Origin: Benincasa hispida
Lineage: Eukaryota > Streptophyta > Magnoliopsida > Cucurbitales > Cucurbitaceae
DNA length: 64,000 bases
Assembly (NCBI RefSeq): GCF_009727055.1
Contig: NC_052359.1
Location: 57,280,845 to 57,344,844, forward strand
Reading direction: 5' to 3'
In this document: in pieces, positions 1 to 12,049 of the stretch
How positions within the stretch are numbered: position 1 is the stretch's first letter
Layout of the letters: each line of letters opens with the position of its first letter
The notes under the pieces: model-generated
Seen by the model: only the letters and a program-made list of their open reading frames with translations
Database searches by the model: none
Told to the model about the DNA's origin: nothing
Made by a program: the position numbers and the translations under genes

Positions 1-1270
1 GGACTATGCGATGAGCATGAAAGTCTATGTGATCGTGCAGTGTGCTTCGAGTAACGCATGTTATGCGATCGTGCAGCTAACGACTACGCGATGAGCATGA
101 TAGTCTAACAATTGAGTAGCAAGCACCGAGTCTCATATACTAATAACAATTGATATCAATGGCAAGTAAATCGAGTAGCAAACGCTGATTAGTAATGAAT
201 AAATATTGCATGAAACATGACACTACCTTAAGTTTATTTATAAAAGTTATAAATAACTTATGTATGTCTAGCTAGCAATGTAGAATGGTTTTAATTGTTT
301 CATTTTTTTTTTATAAAAGTTATAATTAATGAAATTAGAATTAAAATCAATAATAAAGAGTTACATGCACACCTTAGGTTTTAATCATTTTTTTAAAAGT
401 ATTTTAAAATTTGATTGAGATAGACCTAAGATCACATTTCTAATAAGATTAGAAACCTAAATTTAATATTTTAAATCGGTTTAATAGGATTAAATTGATA
501 CTAATAAAAAATTAAATATGTAACAAATGTATTTATAAGGGACCTTTTGGCTAAGGCTAGTTCTGGCTAAGCTGGGGTACTTGGAAACGTCGCACCCCTA
601 CCTGGAAACTTACTTGGAAAGGTGAATTTGATAGATTTGTTACATGGATGCAAATTTGATGAAAGTCTATTAAAGAGTTTAATAAGATTTGAGTCAAACT
701 TTTTTTAATCATCAAAAGAAAATATTGTTTTTGAGCAAATTAAACAAACCACTTAGTTAAAATTAGTAGCCAAATTTTCTAAGTTAATGAACCCTAGGTA
801 GAATATTCAGTAGGAGGTAAATGGGTTATATGATACTTCACTTTAACCTCTATACGTTTTTCCCTAAAAGTTCACACCGTGAGATCTATCTTCGGCCTCG
901 AGGCACCTTTGAAATGTTCCCCTACGGGTGGCATTTAGGTAGGTCAATACCAAGGTGAACGGAGAGAATGTTCATAGTAAGTGGGAGCGAGATGTGTGAC
1001 AACATATCTCTCGGTCTCTCTCATTAGGTTGGATAAAGTGTTTGTGCATCGCCTCATGTGGGTGTCCCCCTAAAGGATGGCAGTTTTGCACAACTCTTTA
1101 TTTGATCTCCAGAAATGGATAGGGTTGCTTTAGTCTCTTGTCCTAATCAGCTTTTCCCTAAGGTTGGCTTAATAGGGCCGAACTCTAGGGTTTAAAATGA
1201 GGGGTTACACTTACACAGAATTGTTAAAGATGTTAACAAATTCTGGACCGAACAATGGTGACTATTAGAT
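1..1270 (+). other. Element A (copia): untranslated leader, 5' part outside the window
   Basis: This stretch has no credible coding frame. It matches, by eye, the leader of element C at about 18330-19540 in the same order and orientation, so it is the region between the primer binding site and gag of a copia element whose 5' LTR lies before base 1. Bases 1-180 hold scattered GCGATCG and GAGTAGC motifs like those at 17540-18020. Bases 868-1105 hold the leader block conserved in four elements of this window, starting with TTCACACCGTGAGATC, which contains the short hairpin TCAC-ACC-GTGA. Confidence 0.8.
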
Positions 1271-1291
1271 TCAGTTACAAGGAATTTAAAC

Positions 1292-1329
1292 CTGTCTCTT
1301 ATACACATCTAGATGTGTATAAGAGACAG
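1292..1329. other. Tn5 mosaic-end junction adapter, copy 1 (library artefact)
   Basis: The sequence is the 19-base Tn5 mosaic end CTGTCTCTTATACACATCT directly followed by its reverse complement. That 38-base palindrome is the known circularisation junction adapter of transposase-based mate-pair libraries. It is synthetic and should not be in a plant chromosome. Confidence 0.98.
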
Positions 1330-1330
1330 G

Positions 1331-1420
1331 AACTCTAGGGTTTAAAATGAGGGGTTACACTTACACAGAATTGTTAAAGATGTTAACAAATTCTGGACCG
1401 AACAATGGTGACTATTAGAT
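1331..1420 (+). repeat. Exact 90-bp duplicate of 1181-1270, caught between two adapters
   Basis: Bases 1331-1420 repeat 1181-1270 with no difference that I can see, at an offset of exactly 150. They are bounded on both sides by the adapter palindrome. This is best read as the end of one library fragment assembled a second time, not as a genomic tandem repeat. Confidence 0.95.
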
Positions 1421-1458
1421 CTGTCTCTTATACACATCTAGATGTGTATAAGAGACAG
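1421..1458. other. Tn5 mosaic-end junction adapter, copy 2 (library artefact)
   Basis: This is the same 38-base palindrome as at 1292. An ATG inside it at 1442 opens a frame beginning MCIRDR, the peptide that this adapter yields when translated, so the start of that frame is not biological. The junction joins leader sequence ending ACTATTAGAT to gag sequence starting GAACATGATGG. In the uninterrupted relative C these points are about 620 bp apart (19536 to 20155). Confidence 0.98.
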
Positions 1459-1904
1459 GAACATGATGGTCCACTTCAATGTGGCAGAGATGAACGGGTC
1501 GAGCATCGATGAGGCCAGCCAGGTTAGCATTATTCTGGAGTCGTTACCAGAAAGCTTCCTTCATTTCATTAACAACGCTCTTTTGAACAAAGTTGACTAC
1601 AACCTTACAACTCTACTCAAAGAGTTGTAGACTTTCCAATCTTTGTTGAAAAGCAAGGAGAAGAAGGTTGGTGAAGCAAATATTGCTTCATCTTCCAAAA
1701 AATTCCACAAAGGTTCGACCTCTGGAACTAAGTTTGCACCTTCTTCCTCTGGCACTAGAAACTGGAAGGAGAAGAAGGGTGGTAAAGGGAAGGTACTTGC
1801 TAACCCACAACCTGCTGCTCTAAGGGGTAGGCAACCAGTGGAGGGTTGACAAGGGAAAATGTTTCCATTACAACCAAGACAGACACTAGAAGCGAAACTG
1901 CCCT
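1459..1904 (+). pseudogene. Element A: 3' part of copia gag with zinc knuckle (broken)
   Basis: This is the C-terminal half of a Ty1/copia capsid protein (UBN2-type gag). It begins at the peptide NMMVHFNVAEMNG, about codon 134 of the related gag in C; the first part is missing because of the adapter junction at 1421-1458. An in-frame TAG stands at 1628 where relatives have Gln, and the frame shifts near 1835 before the zinc knuckle. The knuckle (1860-1901) reads C-x2-Y-x4-H-x4-C: its second Cys is Tyr, and a TAG follows the His codon. In life this protein would package element RNA. Confidence 0.9.
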
Positions 1905-2700
1905 TGATATTTGGCTGAGAAGAAGAAGGCCAAACAAGGTAAATATAATTTAATAGTTTTGGAAACTTGTTTAGTGGAGAATGATGATTCTGCCTGGATT
2001 ATTGACTCTAGGGTCACTAACCATGTTTGTTCTTCATTTCAGAGAATTAGTTCCTGGTGGCAGCTTGGTACTGGTGAGATGATGATGCAAGTTAGAACTG
2101 GACATGTCGTCTCAGCTATGGCAGTGGGAGGTCTCCTTTTGACTTTACAGACTAAGTTTATCATTCTGAATGATGTATATGTAGTTCTCGAGTTAAAGAG
2201 GAACTTAATTTCTAAAAAGTCATTGCTTGAATGTAATTATCAAATACATTTTTCTATTAATCAAGTGTTTATTTCAAAAAATAGTGTTGATATTTGTTCT
2301 GCACAACTGGAAAGTAATTTGTATGTGCTAAAGTTGTTAGTAACAAATGCCCTCCATAACATAGAGATATTTAAAACTGTCATAACTCAAAATAAGCAAC
2401 TTAAAATTTCTCCTAAAGAAAATGCACAGCTTTGGCACCTAAGATTAGGGCACATTAATCTCAATAGGATTGAAAGGTTGGTGAAGAATGGACTTCTAAG
2501 CGAGTTATAATAAAATTCTTTACTTGTGTATGAGTCATGCCTTGAAGGCAAAATGACTAAAAGGCCTTTTATTGGAAAAGGTTATAGGGCTAATAAACCT
2601 CTAGAGCTAGTGCATTTAGACCTTTGTGGTTCGATAAATGTACGAGCTAGGGGAGGTTATGAATATTTCATCACTTTTATTGATGACTATTCAAGTTATG
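1905..2700 (+). pseudogene. Element A: copia protease, pre-integrase and integrase start (broken)
   Basis: The frame continues from the zinc knuckle. The aspartic protease site reads WIIDSR at 1995-2012, with Arg where the family has Gly after D-S, so the site is damaged. The pre-integrase zinc-binding region follows (HLRLGHINLNRIERL near 2430, then CESCLEGKM-like residues near 2530). Two consecutive TAA codons lie at 2508-2513. The first integrase catalytic Asp sits in FIDDYSSYG near 2680. The domain is then interrupted by the solo LTR at 2706 and resumes at 4731. Confidence 0.9.
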
Positions 2701-2705
2701 GGTAT

Positions 2706-4725
2706 TGAAGGAATACACAAGCATGCAACGGAAGCAAACAAAATCAATAAGTACTCTAGTTACATTTAATTTGAGTTCTAAAAGCATGCTTTCACAAGAG
2801 GGTTTGAAATAAACATACCTTTGATGAATACTTCCAATTTCAAGCTACTCTTCACGTTAATTCGACTCCAAATCAACAATGAAACACTAAGAGATCTTTT
2901 ATACTATTCTCAGTCTTGAATTTGAGTTGTGGAACTCAGATTTGAGTGAATTTGGTGAAGGAACTAGAGAGGGTTTATGAGGTAGAAGAAGAATTTGCAG
3001 CAGCTTGCTAAAAAACTCTAGCCATCTTTTATCTCAGCAAATTGGAGGTGTTTTTATTCACTTCAATCATGCAAGCACTGAAGCTCATCTCCATGCCAGC
3101 TTCTAGTTGCTCTTTGAAGTGGAATTTGTGTGTTAATCAAGGAGGAACACCTCCTACTTGGAGAAAAATGGGAATAATCCACTCAAAACTCATTTTTCAA
3201 ATTTCCAAATTTCCTATTTATTTCTTTTAATTAATTCTGAAATTAATCAAAACTTGATTATATTAATTCTTAATTAATCAAATCTATAATTACAAAATCC
3301 AAATCTCAAATTAAATTTAAAATTTAGAAATTAATTTGATTTTTAATTAATTAAACATATTTAATTAATTTAATTAATTTAATATCAAATATTAAATTAA
3401 TCACATACTAAATTTATAACATGAATCTAATTCATGTAATTGAAATTTAAATCAACATTTAAATATTATAAACTCTTCAATTTTGTTTAATTTCAAACGT
3501 GAATTATATTGAATATAATTATGCAAATCCTAATTTGATTTTGAACTAATTCAAACTCAAAGACCCTAATTTCAATTTAAACATTTTCAAATTGAAATTC
3601 AATTTGAACATTCAAATTGAAATTCAATTTGAACAATTCAAATTGATATCCTTCCAAATTCACTCAATTAATAATTCAAGGTGTTCATGTTTTACGAGCT
3701 AGTAGAGGGACCTTAGGGACCTACAGATCATGAGCTCCAACAATTAAGATTAATTGACTAAACTCTTTAGACCGAATTAATCAGTATTCATTAACTATCA
3801 AGTCACACCACTATAGCTCGATAGTTGCACTCTTCTTACTGTAGATATATTTGTCTCCACACGATATAACCATAACTAGTTAGTCGACCCTTCATAGGTT
3901 GTTCATAATATCGACTGGGTCAATGTGTTGTTTTACCCTCGATATTATGTCTTGTTCCTTAAATTCTAACTAATTCTCTAATGAACAATTGGTTTATGAT
4001 CCAATCACTAAACCGGATCCTTTTCAAGCCAGCGAGAAGGTTGGGCCTCTTGTTCAAGACCTGGATACAGTACTTAAGAGAACAACCTTTCTCCTATCCA
4101 TTGATCGGGTAGGCGTGAATTCCGTCTTACACCCTATGTCCCTAGTTATCTACCCAATTTTACCCCTGAAATGGGATACTTATTGAGCCGGCGCTATTGA
4201 GCCAACCCTCATCTATGAAATCTAAGGATAATCTCGATTAAACAGGAGTTCATAGTTAGCTCAGGATTAAGATCGAGTTACCTAGGTTATCTAAGCGAAA
4301 TAGTTAGTCTTAAATAGTAAACATCGTTAAAAAGTAAGAGCGACTTATTTCTTGGTTTGATCTTATGCAACCTAATTATATAGGACACCCTTACCCCTCA
4401 TGTCAATACATGAACGAATCTGGATCACTTCGTTTGTAGTATCCTTACAACAACTTATAACAGCTATAGAGTAGACCGCATCCAATAGTGTTACTAGAAT
4501 AAGGTACCCAACCTTAATCACGTACTATAGATTGTTTTGGCTATTTACTCAAACTTGGTCCATCTTTATGTCTCTACATAAAGTTCAAGAATTCATGTAA
4601 TGTCCATGGATCTTAGTTTATTGGATTTAGACTTTTATTAAAGAAATGTTGAATAACATCTTTTATTGATAATAGAATATGTTTAACTTTTACAAACTGC
4701 GAGTTTTAGGACATAAAACCCAACA
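2706..4725 (-). mobile_element. Solo copia LTR in element A integrase, TSD GGTAT
   Basis: On the minus strand this 2020-bp unit begins TGTTGGGTTTTATGTCC and ends TATTCCTTCA, the TG...CA form of copia LTRs. The flanks are GGTAT at 2701-2705 and GGTAT at 4726-4730, a perfect 5-bp target site duplication. Removing one copy rejoins the integrase codons for YGY...YLMQHK. No internal region is present, so this is a solo LTR left after recombination between the two LTRs of a full element. It is AT-rich around 3200-3660. Confidence 0.93.
3586..3646. repeat. 25-bp tandem repeat, about 2.4 copies, inside the solo LTR
   Basis: The unit starts TTCAAATTGAAATTC and ends AATTTGAACA; full copies are 3586-3610 and 3611-3635, with a partial third. 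Each unit is almost self-complementary around its centre, so each could fold as a hairpin. Confidence 0.85.
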
Positions 4726-4730
4726 GGTAT

Positions 4731-4982
4731 GTTTATTTAATGCAACATAAGCCTAAGTCCTTTGACAAGTTCAAATAGTTCAAGGTTGAAGCTGAGAACG
4801 CCTTAAATAAAACGATTAAAACCCTTCGATCTGATCTAGGTGGAGAGTTTTTAGATTCTGATTTCCAGAACTATATGATAGAACATGGAATAGTTTCCTA
4901 ACTCTCAGCACCTGGTACATCTCAGCAGAATGGTGTATCAAAGAGGAGAAATCGAACCCTGTTGACATGGTTCGATCTATGA
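4731..4982 (+). pseudogene. Element A: integrase core, second segment (broken)
   Basis: This resumes the integrase cut at 2705. It reads YLMQHKPKSFDK, then the second catalytic region LRSDLGGEFLDS near 4830 and the third, GVSKRRNRTLLTWFDL, near 4945. Gly replaces the Arg of the usual DRGGE signature one residue late (DLGGE), Lys replaces the catalytic Glu of SERRN, and at least two in-frame stops occur (near 4780 and 4902). Element D interrupts it at 4988. Confidence 0.85.
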
Positions 4983-4987
4983 TAAGT

Positions 4988-6820
4988 TGTAACGATAGAA
5001 ATGGAATGTTGTGCTGTGTTATCGCTTATGCACACTACTACTAAGTTAATCTCTTTATCTACTCTAACACATGGCTTAGGGATGAGAGGAATGATGTGCT
5101 AAATATGCGCTCAAGTACTTTGCGATAAAGAGAATTTTATGCAATACTACATCTAAATATATGCGTTGTTAATGATATACTCGTAGTATGCAATGGAATA
5201 ATGCGTGTCACAAGTTTCCTTACGCTGAAACCAAGTATAATTCCAACACAAGTTTCTCAGAATAATCCGAGGTCAAACACAGGGATTGTTTTCGTTAATG
5301 CATTACTTTTGTGATACATGCGACCAGTTTAACAATGAATAAAGAATTAGGTTTAAACAAGAATGTAAATTGCGATGAAATAAAATTGCGTTGATAAAAT
5401 AAAATCCTAAACTAATATGATACAAGATACAAGATACATGATACATGATACTTAGGTCGAGAACTGACTGTGAAGTTGTACAAAGATTCGATGTATGCGA
5501 TGGCAAGTCTTTATGAATGAATCAGAAAGAGAAAGAGCAAATAGTAAAAACAACGCAAGTTTGTCAATTGCATTAAAGATGCAACTAAGGTTCCGTTTTT
5601 CCTTGGCGTACACCTCTCGGTGATCGGTCGCGTTCCCATATCTCTATGCTGAAACAGGGATGAACGTGATGAACGCAAGGTTGTTTCCATATCTGGAAAT
5701 ACTTCTCGCTTTAGTTAACGCATTCTTCCAACCTTCTCTCGATAGGCAGAATAACATCTTCACTTCTGCTCTCACAAGTGAAGATGCCGTCGAGCATGCT
5801 TTAGCTAAACTTAATTATTTCCTTAACACAAATTAACTCACTCGCTTAATTCTTGCTAATTACCCAGGGAATTAGGAAAACATCATGGAGAAAATGGGTT
5901 ATGGATGAATAGAAAGAGATAGAGAGATGGCAATGGTAATTATCATAACATTTAATTCTAGAATTAAGCGTTCGATACATGGTGTGAATGAAAGATTAAG
6001 GAAGATGAATACAAATGATGAAATAGAGATTAGAAACAAATACAGAAGGAGTGTCAACGTCTTAACACAGATCCTGAACGGAGATTGTGCTTGCCAGCGT
6101 GTGGAAGTAATGGAGAGGAAAGTTTCCCTCTCAGGCTTGCTTTCCTGGTAGAATTGACCTTCGCATAGAGCTTCAACGGGAATTGGAAGCGTTCAGACCA
6201 GTCTCTCTTTCAGAATCGGTATATGCACGTCTCTATGTATTCGTATATGTTTTTCAGTGAATTTGCAGAAGCTATTTATAGGTGAAGCTTGGCTCTTTGA
6301 CTTTGTGGTCCCCACTGTATGGTTATGGTAGTTCCTGAAATGGCGGAGTGAATATTCCTTCTGTTACGCAATCAATCCGTCAGAAATGCACGATTGAAAG
6401 TTGTACACTTGTCAGAATACTCCATAAATGCATTGCTCTTTACATCTTCGATCGATCGCCACATGCGTTGTTATTTTTGATTACCGCATACGGTTGAAAT
6501 TGCGTTGATCTCTAGAGCTCTTGATCGATTGTCACATACGCCGTCATTGCATTGATCATTTCTTCGTTCTTGATTGATGGGCACAATACGATGAGATACG
6601 TTGTTTATTTTATCTTTGAGCCATGAACGCATGCGGTGATTGATTTCTTGTAAATAGAAGTTGAAACATTCTATTCTACCATTGCAATCGTGTTAGTGGG
6701 TGTATTGACGACATTTTATAATTTTCGCATTTCTTAGCCAATTTCTATACTATCGACGCAATTTTTCTTTCTTTTTACCGCAATATCTAAATAAAACACT
6801 TGTATTTCTACAAGTTATCA
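4988..6820 (-). repeat. Element D 3' LTR
   Basis: This 1833-bp LTR starts TGTAACGATAG at 4988 and ends CAAGTTATCA at 6820 on the plus strand. The first 100 bases differ from the right LTR at about three positions. It lacks about 69 bp present in the right LTR (13269-13340), the rest of the alignment being collinear. A TATA box in element orientation lies at 6273-6280 (TATTTATA on this strand). Confidence 0.92.
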
Positions 6821-6834
6821 CAGCCTCAAATTTA
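6821..6834 (-). other. Element D polypurine tract
   Basis: On the minus strand TAAATTTGAGGCTG abuts the LTR start TGATAACTTG. It matches the AAATTTGGGGGTG form usual before Athila 3' LTRs. A second, better match (AAATTTGGGGGTGG on the minus strand) lies at 7541-7556, about 720 bp away from the LTR. Confidence 0.8.
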
Positions 6835-7144
6835 GATATATGCTTGTCCTCAAGCATATCTTCAACTAAGGCAATATTGCTCAATTCTTATCCTTATTTT
6901 GCGTTGATTGGTTGCTCTGAATGCTCCGCCTTGGCAATATTACCTAACAATGCAATTTCTTTCTATCCTTGATAATTCATAAACATGCCTTACTTTATTC
7001 TTTTATACAACAAATCTCTACTAAAAAATTCCTTTCTTGTTTTGAAAAGAATGTTTACCTCTTCATGCAAAAACAACTTGGTGCGTCTGTATGCGGTGGT
7101 CTAGTTTGCGTCGTTTTATTAGAGACCGTTGATCATGGTTACGC

Positions 7145-7194
7145 CCTTCGTTTTGGCTTGTTCCCACGGGTGTCATGCGAACATCCAACTACGG
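7145..7194. repeat. PPT-proximal 50-bp module, D copy 1
   Basis: Plus strand reads CTTCGTTTTGGCTTG, then ACGGGTGTCATGCGAACATC, then CAACTACG. It matches the copies at 7341, 38261 and 38402. Confidence 0.9.
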
Positions 7195-7340
7195 TTGTGT
7201 GCCAATCTCAACTTCAACTCTTGATTTTTAGTTAAGTTTAACTTTTGCTGATCAGAGGAGTTGTCCCTTATATTCTTATTTTTCTCTCATTTTTTCCTCT
7301 TTTTTTTTCTTTTCATATTTCGTTGTTCTTGGAAACCCAC

Positions 7341-7394
7341 CTTCGTTTTGGCTTGCTTCCATGGGAGTCATGCAAACATCCAACTACGAGCAGG
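7341..7394. repeat. PPT-proximal 50-bp module, D copy 2
   Basis: Plus strand reads CTTCGTTTTGGCTTG, then ATGGGAGTCATGCAAACATC, then CAACTACGAGCAGG. It lies 196 bp from copy 1 in direct orientation. Differences from the other copies are nearly all C/T or G/A. Confidence 0.9.
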
Positions 7395-8004
7395 TTCCTT
7401 TCATGACTTAACTCTTATTAGGTTGGGATTTTGATTTTCCCTTGCGTTGACATTGGAGTTTGTATGAATTTTTTTTATTTGACAATGAATTCATTTTTCT
7501 AATGACCGCATCCACTTGATCGCATCTGCTCAGACCTTCTCCACCCCCAAATTTAGAGATGCGCAAGGTTCTCATTACGTTATTTTGGATAGAATAGACA
7601 AAACACTTAGTCAAAATTTTGAAAAGAAGGTTTGAGCAGAGTCTTGAAGGATAAAAGGTAAAGTAATGCTATTGCTATGAATTATCTAAGTGTTAGTCAG
7701 AAATTACAAAGTGTGGGGAATGTTTCTAAGGGTATGCATATAACTCATCATGGCAACGCAATGAATAACGCAAAAGAAAAGATAAAGAACATCACAATAA
7801 TTAACAAAGGATGATAAATAAGTGGCTAACGCATACGGAAATAATTTTTACTCAGTTGTATTAAAAATTAACCAAGTATACAAAGAATTACAAATAACGC
7901 AAAATAAAATTTGAGCATGTACAAAAAATCAAGAAATAAATTCTATACATAGAAATAATGAATGAAATAAAAATAAAAGAATGACCACAAAAGAATTTGT
8001 AGAT

Positions 8005-10738
8005 TTATTGAGGAGGAGGTTCAGGAGGAGGATTTTGTAGAGGAACACGAGGAGCTTCTTCAAAGTGCAGATGTTGCTGTAAGTGCAGAGGCACTATGGG
8101 ACCATAGAGATAAGCTGTCAAGAAGTTGAAGTACTCATGGTTGCGCTCTGCTACTTGTCTTTGGTTCAGGTGGATCGTATAGATATTGCGTTGAATGTTG
8201 ATCAACACCTACCTTGTCATCGCAACACTGCAACTCTTCTTGTCGCTCGTATACCTCCATTATTCGCTGGCAGAAATAATCATGTTGATGAGAAAGAAGA
8301 GAATGCATATCAGTAAGTTCAACAGCTAGGGTGGCAATGGTAGGCTGCGCCTGTGACATTTCACCATCAATGTTTTGGGGTTGGGCAAAAGTGCCTTCAC
8401 CCAAATCACGTGGGTCATCTACATGCGGCGGTGGAGGGGAAAATTGTGGTGAAGATGAAGGGGAGGATGGAGCTACTAGATATGCATTGGGTGAAGCAAG
8501 AGCAAGGAAAAGATTGGTGAAATGTTCGAGGAGTGGGGAAAGGGGTTCTGTAGGAGGGCTTAGAGGGTGAATCACCAAAGGTAAAGGGTCCAAGGGTTCT
8601 TGATCTTGTGGTGATGGCTCTTGGACTTTTTCCTTTCCTTTGTCAACCTTGCGCTGTTTCTTGGGCTTTGGTTGTTGCGGCGCATTTAAATCGATGATAG
8701 GCTTTTTAGGTGGAAGTTCGGGGAAACGTGGGGAATCTTTGAGAAGCATTCTCAAAATCTTGATGTTGATGAGACCATGTACTTTTGACATTGGTTCTTC
8801 TTCAATACCTACAACTAATGAGAGGCATAAGCTTGAGACTGTTCAAGGGAAGAAATACTGGCCTCTTATATGCCCCACAAAACCTCGAATCTGCCTTGCG
8901 ATCAACTGGCCCACATCTATTGGAATGTCGCGTGCGATGCAATATGCGGCCATTACTCTATCCCTCGAAACTGTTTTGTCATGAAAAGTTGGGATGAGTC
9001 GCCGTTTCACCAAATATACCCAAAGTCGCGCCTCTGGAAGTAGTTTATTGGACGCAAGGGTTCTGATGCCTTTTAAGGAGACCGACCACTGAGTGCCCAG
9101 TTGCGTTAATATCTTCGGCGCATCTTCCATTTGTTGCTCTATGGGATCATCAATGATTTTATTACCTGGTGCATCTGGGATGTCCTTCATTTGATAAACT
9201 CATTGATGTCCTTTGCGCTGAAAGGCACTACCTCTCCTTTCATGGTCATCGCATCTTTAGTGCCATGAAGTCGTCCATTATAGAAAGCTCACACTACCAT
9301 TGGGATTACGATGGATGGCCATTGGCAAAATGTTTCCCATCCATGTTCAAGTACAACACTTGTAATTAAGTCTGGTAGTGGCGTTGGCGTAGGGAAGAAA
9401 CCCATTTCCATCATCATGTCATCGTTCTCTTTCTTCTTTGATGGGCGTTCTTTGGCCAACGTAGGCTCACTGTTTTACGTTATTGCTTTGCCCTTTTCTT
9501 TTGTCAGCGCAAGGCGGGATCTTTGTTTTTGTTTCCTTTCCCTTTCCTTGTGTTGTTCTTCCTTCTCCCACTCCGTAATTTCTTTGCTTTTCTTTTCTCT
9601 TATGCGCTGAACATTTTCTCTACGCTTCTTATCCTTTTCTTCTTTCTTCTTCTTTTCTTCCTTCTCTTCTTCTCTTATTTCTCTTTCGAATTGCTCTGAG
9701 GCTAGCAAAATGTGTTGTTCTTCCTCGAGCCTTATTCTTTCCTCTTCTATTGAGATTGCGTTGTTGCGACGCATATCATGTAATTTTCTTCTTAAATCGC
9801 CTTCTGCGATGATTTGTTGTGCCCGCAACAACTTCTCTTGTTTTTCTTCCTCCTTTCTTATTCTTTTCTCCTTCTCTTCTAATGCACTTTGTAAAAATTA
9901 TGGGTCAACTGTTGACCCTTGCGGCGCACTCCTTGCGATGTCGCATAAGAGGGGTGATGTCTGAATCTTCTCCATCATCAGTCGCAACCGTTCTTATTTG
10001 CGTTGTTTCCTCTTCAGGTTGCGCCAATTCTTTTGGTTGCACTGACATCCCCTCATCCACCCTTGTGGTGGTTGATTCTCCGTCGACTTCTGGGCTCTCA
10101 GCCCTCTTTCTCTTTTCTTCCTTCTTCTTCAGGTGCTACTCTTCTCACCTGCGTTCCCTCCTCTCACTCATTTTTCTTTCTTTCTTCTCCTTCCTTGGCT
10201 AGGCTTCTTCATCACCTTCCGCCTTCTTCTCCTTGATCTTCTTCTTCTTCTTCTCCTCAGCCATATTAGGCTGCTTTTCCGCCACCGCTTCCTCCAAAGC
10301 AGCCCTAATGGATCCCTCGTAGGATTATGTTTGAACAGTTTCTTTAGGATCTGAAACGGCCAGGGCGCTTCTTCTCAAAGCTTCTTCCATTTTCTCCTCC
10401 AAAGGTAGTGGCTGATTAACAACCCCCACTTCGGGCAGCCCTTCTTCCTTCTTCATGTTACTTAAAATACCGAACACTTCTTTGTCGTATCTTCTTTTTC
10501 TCTCGTTTTTAGAAGACAGTGTTGGGAGTGAGGCACTCTTCGTGCTCTGCCCCTCTCTAATGCGGAGTAGTCCGGCTGCTACAGGCTTTTGCCGAGGTTT
10601 TCTGGCGACTCGAGGGATGAGTTTTGGTTGGGCGGTGAGATGGCGGCTTGCTGCTAGGAATGCTGCCTCTCTTACAGTGATTTGGGCTAGTGAGGGTAAT
10701 GAGGGTAAAGAGGATGAATGGGAAGACTGATCGGCCAT
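8005..10738 (-). pseudogene. Element D: broken ORF with plant-transposon-protein (Transposase_32-like) domain
   Basis: The likely start is the ATG at 10738 (MADQSSHSSSLPSLPSLAQI); an upstream ATG at 10810 is in the same frame. Reading leftward there is a basic Ser-rich start (to 10325), a Lys/Glu-rich stretch, a long charged coiled-coil-like segment of EER/KKE runs (9831-9475), a globular part with GWETFCQWPSIVIPMVVRAF, GEVVPFSAKDINEFI and LPEARLWVYLVKRRLIPTFH...IPIDVGQLI (about 9410-8840), and a Pro-rich tail (8791-8005). The globular part resembles the Pfam family of putative plant transposon proteins, related to Athila ORF1-type proteins. Its biochemical role is unknown to me. At least four frameshifts or stops separate the pieces (near 10325, 9475, 9190 and 8840). 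Confidence 0.75.
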
Positions 10739-12049
10739 GGTTGTATTGAGTGAAAGAGCTGGGAAAGTTCTTAGGGTTTTAAGAAGAAAGTTCGCAGCCT
10801 GGGTATGCAAAGGATCTGCTAAGGTTTTGTTTTCACAAAAAGACTCAAATAGACGACCTAAGAAGGGGGAGGACGGAATTTATAGGTTAGGCCTTGATGG
10901 GCCCAACGCAAATTCTGCGATGGCAGGCCTCGAGGTACTCAAAAAGCCTGCCGCCGCGCTCCTCACATTTATGAATTAACAGAGAAGTACGTCCTTTCAT
11001 CTGCGAAATCATCATTTCCTTAGAAGCCTAAATGATTGGACTATTCTATTTGCAAAAAGAATTTTTCTTTGGTGTTTTATTCGGATGGGCGCAAGGTTAA
11101 GATTAACGCAATGCTTCCATTAATGCAAATGCATATTTGTAGAGGATGGGCAACAACGCATGTATCAGCGCAACACACCCCTCGGCTCAACGCATTTTTG
11201 GAGGACGGGCCCACGGTATTTCTACTGGCACAACACTACCTCGACATAGTGCGTTTTCGCTAAGGACGGGCGAAAAATACATATGAGCCCAACACACCCC
11301 TCAGCGTAATGCATTTGTGAAAGATGAACGGAAAGTGTATCTCGTCATCGCAAAATGCACCCATCATCGCAATTTATACCGGATGTTGATTATTGTTATT
11401 ATTTTTATTTTTATGATTATTATTATTATTATTATTTTCATCAACGCAAGTCACTAGGACTTTGCGGTATTTACTTTCTTCTTATTAATCATTCACGAAA
11501 AACTAAGAATAACGCAATTAATACAGAAAAGTAAGGGAATTGAACAAAGCACTGAAATTGATGCAATCGAATTAAATGAAAAGTAAATTCATAACGCAAT
11601 AAAAGCTAGTTTAAGGAAACAATAAATGACGAAATTCATGAAGCAATATAGGAAGCAATTAAGAAAGCAATTAAACATAGAATTTAGAAATATGGATTGA
11701 CAGACGATTTTCCATGATTACCGCAATCCACACCTTTGCAGATGGTTAAGCTTGCCTGCGCAATATCATCAAGGACATTGTTCACCTCTTTACCTCATCC
11801 CACAATGTGTACGGGAAGAGATATAATCTAGTTCCTTTGGGAGTCACACCAGGTATGGAGAATGCGTTGCACATTTCTTTCTAATGTGTTCCTGCGCAAA
11901 AAATACACTTGATCTCTGGGTCAGTTTAGAATTTCTGGATCGGTTCCAGTACTCATAAACCATCAGTCTGTTCTTCGCGTTAAATAGACAGTACAAAGAG
12001 ATATGTCCTGCAAAATACCACAAAAGTATTCAACACTAACCGTTACCAA
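10739..12049 (-). other. Element D leader
   Basis: Between the primer site and the ORF of D I see no coding frame. It holds an ATT microsatellite at about 11410-11440, many isolated AACGCAA and GCGCAA words, and at 11760-11990 a conserved-looking stretch of unknown role. Confidence 0.6.

Larger units (their letters stand above)
6835..8004 (-). other. Element D: non-coding region between ORF and 3' LTR
   Basis: No supported coding frame. It contains two copies of a roughly 50-bp repeat (7145-7194 and 7341-7394), a TTTTTCCTC-rich tract between them, and the second polypurine-like tract at 7541-7556. The same layout occurs in element E at 37934-39454. Confidence 0.7.

Noticed and set aside
1442..1630. 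ORF of 62 codons starting MCIRDR
   Set aside because: The start lies in the Tn5 adapter; only the part after 1459 is real gag sequence.
6969..7235. Plus-strand ORF of 88 codons in element D, sharing a peptide with the ORF at 38253-38507
   Set aside because: The shared peptide is the antisense translation of the 50-bp non-coding module; the frames are not otherwise conserved and lie opposite to the element's direction.
8331..8570. Plus-strand ORF of 79 codons in element D
   Set aside because: It is the antisense shadow of the Pro-rich tail of the D protein.
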